Assembly (NCBI GenBank): GCA_025928735.1
Contig: JAICIW010000028.1
Coordinates: 1 to 13,013, forward strand
DNA from: Rhodanobacteraceae bacterium
Lineage (GTDB): Bacteria > Pseudomonadota > Gammaproteobacteria > Xanthomonadales > Rhodanobacteraceae
Reading direction: 5' to 3'
DNA: 13,013 bases
Numbering within the stretch: the stretch's first letter is position 1; the number at the start of each line of letters is the position of its first letter. The notes below the pieces were generated by a model that was not told where the DNA came from, made no database searches, and saw only the letters and a program-made list of their open reading frames with translations. Of the stretch, positions 11,616 through 13,013 are shown piece by piece. Both the position numbers and the translations under genes were made by a program.

Positions 11616-13013
11616 TCAGCCGCGGGCGTCGCGCCTGCGGCCAGCGGGCGGCGAGCGCGGCTTGCCGGGTGCGTTCTGCGCCACGGCCGGGGACCGGGCA
11701 ACCCACGTCGTGCCGCGCGCGCGCAGCAAACGCGCGAACGCGCCGATCGGAAGTGCGCGGCAGAACAGCGGTCCCTGCGCGGCGTCGCAGCCCCGCTCGC
11801 GCAGGAATTCCAGTTGGCGCTCGGTTTCAACGCCGTCCGCAATGACCCGCCGACGCTGCATGCGCGCGGCATCGAGGATCGAGGAGACCACCGATTCGTC
11901 ATCGGGATCACTGCCGATGTTGCGCACGAAGCTCTGGTCTATCTTGATGGCGTCCACGGGCAATGCCCCGGCAAGCTCGGGCGCGCTGTGCGCGTCGCCG
12001 GCATGGTCGGCCACCACGCGGCAGCCGGTTTTTCGCAGCGCGGCCATGGCCGTGACCAATTCCGCCGACGGATTCGCCAGCACCCCTTCGGGCGTTTCCA
12101 GGTCCAGCACTTCGGGGTCCAGTTTTGCATCGCGACACGCCGCCTCGACCATCGCGGTCAGGTTCGGCTGCATCCATTGCAGCGCCGACAGGTTCACCGC
12201 CAGCCGCAGCGGCAGCTTGTGGCGACGACGCCATGTCGCGACGTCGGCGCAGGCGCGACGCAACAGCCACTCTCCGATCGAAAGGATCTGTCCGGTTTCC
12301 TCGGCCAGCGGCATGAAGAAGGCGGGACTCAACAGACCCAGCACCGGATGCTGCCAGCGCACCGTGGCCTCGACGGCCACGATCTCTTCGGTGGCAAGGT
12401 CGATCTGCGGCTGGTAGTGCACGGAGAGCTCGCCGTTGGCCTCGGCTTCGCGCAGGCGCGATTCCATTTCCAGACGCTGCCCGTGCGTATCGGCCGGCAC
12501 GTCCGCGTACGCCTGCATATTGTTGCGACCGCGCGCCTTGGCGCTGTACATCGCCATGTCGGCGTGCTTCACCAGCCCTTCGGCGTCGGTGGCGTCATCG
12601 GGATAGATGCTGACGCCGATCGACGTCGTCACGTGCAATTCGGAACCGTCGTCCAGCACCAGCGGCGCCTGCATGCCCTTCAGGAGCTTGACCGCAACCC
12701 GGTCGATGTCGCTGCGCCCGTTGACGTGCCGGACGATCACCGTGAATTCGTCGCCCGCGTAACGGGCCACGGTATCGGACGCACGCACGGCATCGGTCAG
12801 GCGGCGCGCGCCCGCCACCAGCACCTGGTCGCCGACCGCGTGGCCGAGCGAATCATTGATGCCCTTGAAGCGATCCATGTCCACGAACAACACCGCGAAA
12901 ACCTCGCCGGTGCGACGCGCATCGTGCAGGACCGATTTCAGCCGGTCATTGAACAGCATCCGGTTGGGCAAGCCGGTCAGGCCATCCATCAGCGCGCGGC
13001 TGCGGCCGCGCTC
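11616..13013 (-). CDS. GGDEF-EAL protein with degenerate EAL site, N-terminus outside window
   Basis: The visible 465 residues hold a GGDEF domain (about 9-170) and an EAL domain (about 184-432), and the frame stays open to the right edge, so sensory parts are probably missing from view. The GGDEF domain looks competent for making c-di-GMP: DGLTGLPNR, DMDRFKGINDSLGH, the active-site loop AGDEF (86-90) and an inhibitory RxxD site, RASD, at 77-80. The EAL domain has lost key features: EAL is EAT (215-217), the metal-binding DDFGTG is DHAGDA (336-341, second Asp replaced by His), and AEGVE is ADGVE (392-396). Retained are E215, N274, K357 and Q413. Diguanylate cyclase activity with a non-catalytic or weak EAL domain is the likely outcome. 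The C-terminal tail (about 433-465) is basic and Pro-rich. rpoE follows after 100 bases. Confidence 0.92.
   Translation of the reverse strand, partial: ERGRSRALMDGLTGLPNRMLFNDRLKSVLHDARRTGEVFAVLFVDMDRFKGINDSLGHAVGDQVLVAGARRLTDAVRASDTVARYAGDEFTVIVRHVNGRSDIDRVAVKLLKGMQAPLVLDDGSELHVTTSIGVSIYPDDATDAEGLVKHADMAMYSAKARGRNNMQAYADVPADTHGQRLEMESRLREAEANGELSVHYQPQIDLATEEIVAVEATVRWQHPVLGLLSPAFFMPLAEETGQILSIGEWLLRRACADVATWRRRHKLPLRLAVNLSALQWMQPNLTAMVEAACRDAKLDPEVLDLETPEGVLANPSAELVTAMAALRKTGCRVVADHAGDAHSAPELAGALPVDAIKIDQSFVRNIGSDPDDESVVSSILDAARMQRRRVIADGVETERQLEFLRERGCDAAQGPLFCRALPIGAFARLLRARGTTWVARSPAVAQNAPGKPRSPPAGRRRDARG

Noticed and set aside
1..13013. CRISPR array, tRNA, rRNA, insertion sequence or phage integrase
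   Set aside because: No regular spaced repeats, no cloverleaf-like or rRNA-like stretches and no transposase or integrase motifs were seen on either strand.

Overview
The window is GC-rich, gene-dense gammaproteobacterial chromosome. The best guess is Xanthomonadales/Lysobacterales (Rhodanobacter/Dyella-like). That rests on remembered family resemblance: a split-alpha transhydrogenase, an ECF sigma/DUF3106 cassette, an rpoE-rseA-degP(mucD) operon without rseB, a standalone 5'-3' exonuclease and a subclass B3 metallo-beta-lactamase. No rRNA, tRNA, CRISPR array or insertion sequence was found.

Left part (1-3589). Two pieces of the proton-translocating NAD(P) transhydrogenase lie on the minus strand: pntAA (2486-3589) and the start of pntAB (1-270, running off the left edge). 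They are normally adjacent. Here about 2.2 kb separates them: a plus-strand cassette of an ECF sigma factor, a one-TM putative anti-sigma partner and a secreted DUF3106 repeat protein, followed by about 480 bp with no gene I can support.

Middle (3590-6787). Divergent from pntAA is a tightly coupled plus-strand operon with ATGA overlaps: YdjA-like nitroreductase, 5'-3' exonuclease/flap endonuclease, and an ADP-ribose-pyrophosphatase-like Nudix hydrolase. It converges, with one base between stop codons, on a minus-strand subclass B3 metallo-beta-lactamase that has a signal peptide and every zinc ligand.

Right part (6788-13013), all on the minus strand. In transcription order it holds a GGDEF-EAL protein (N-terminus beyond the right edge), rpoE, rseA, degP, a truncated and frameshifted MBL-fold hydrolase pseudogene, a TMEM43-family membrane protein and then the B3 beta-lactamase. 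rpoE-rseA-degP is a recognisable envelope-stress module: sigma factor, membrane anti-sigma and periplasmic protease/chaperone. Just downstream of degP, a 21-bp perfect palindrome marks the point where the MBL gene has lost its 5' end, which looks like a rearrangement breakpoint.

I see no clearly new multi-gene system. The items most worth a second look are the cassette splitting pntAA from pntAB, the intact B3 beta-lactamase with a 14-bp palindrome in its upstream gap, the palindrome-bounded MBL pseudogene, the GGDEF-EAL protein with a degenerate EAL active site, and the inverted repeat plus possible leaderless promoter before the nitroreductase.
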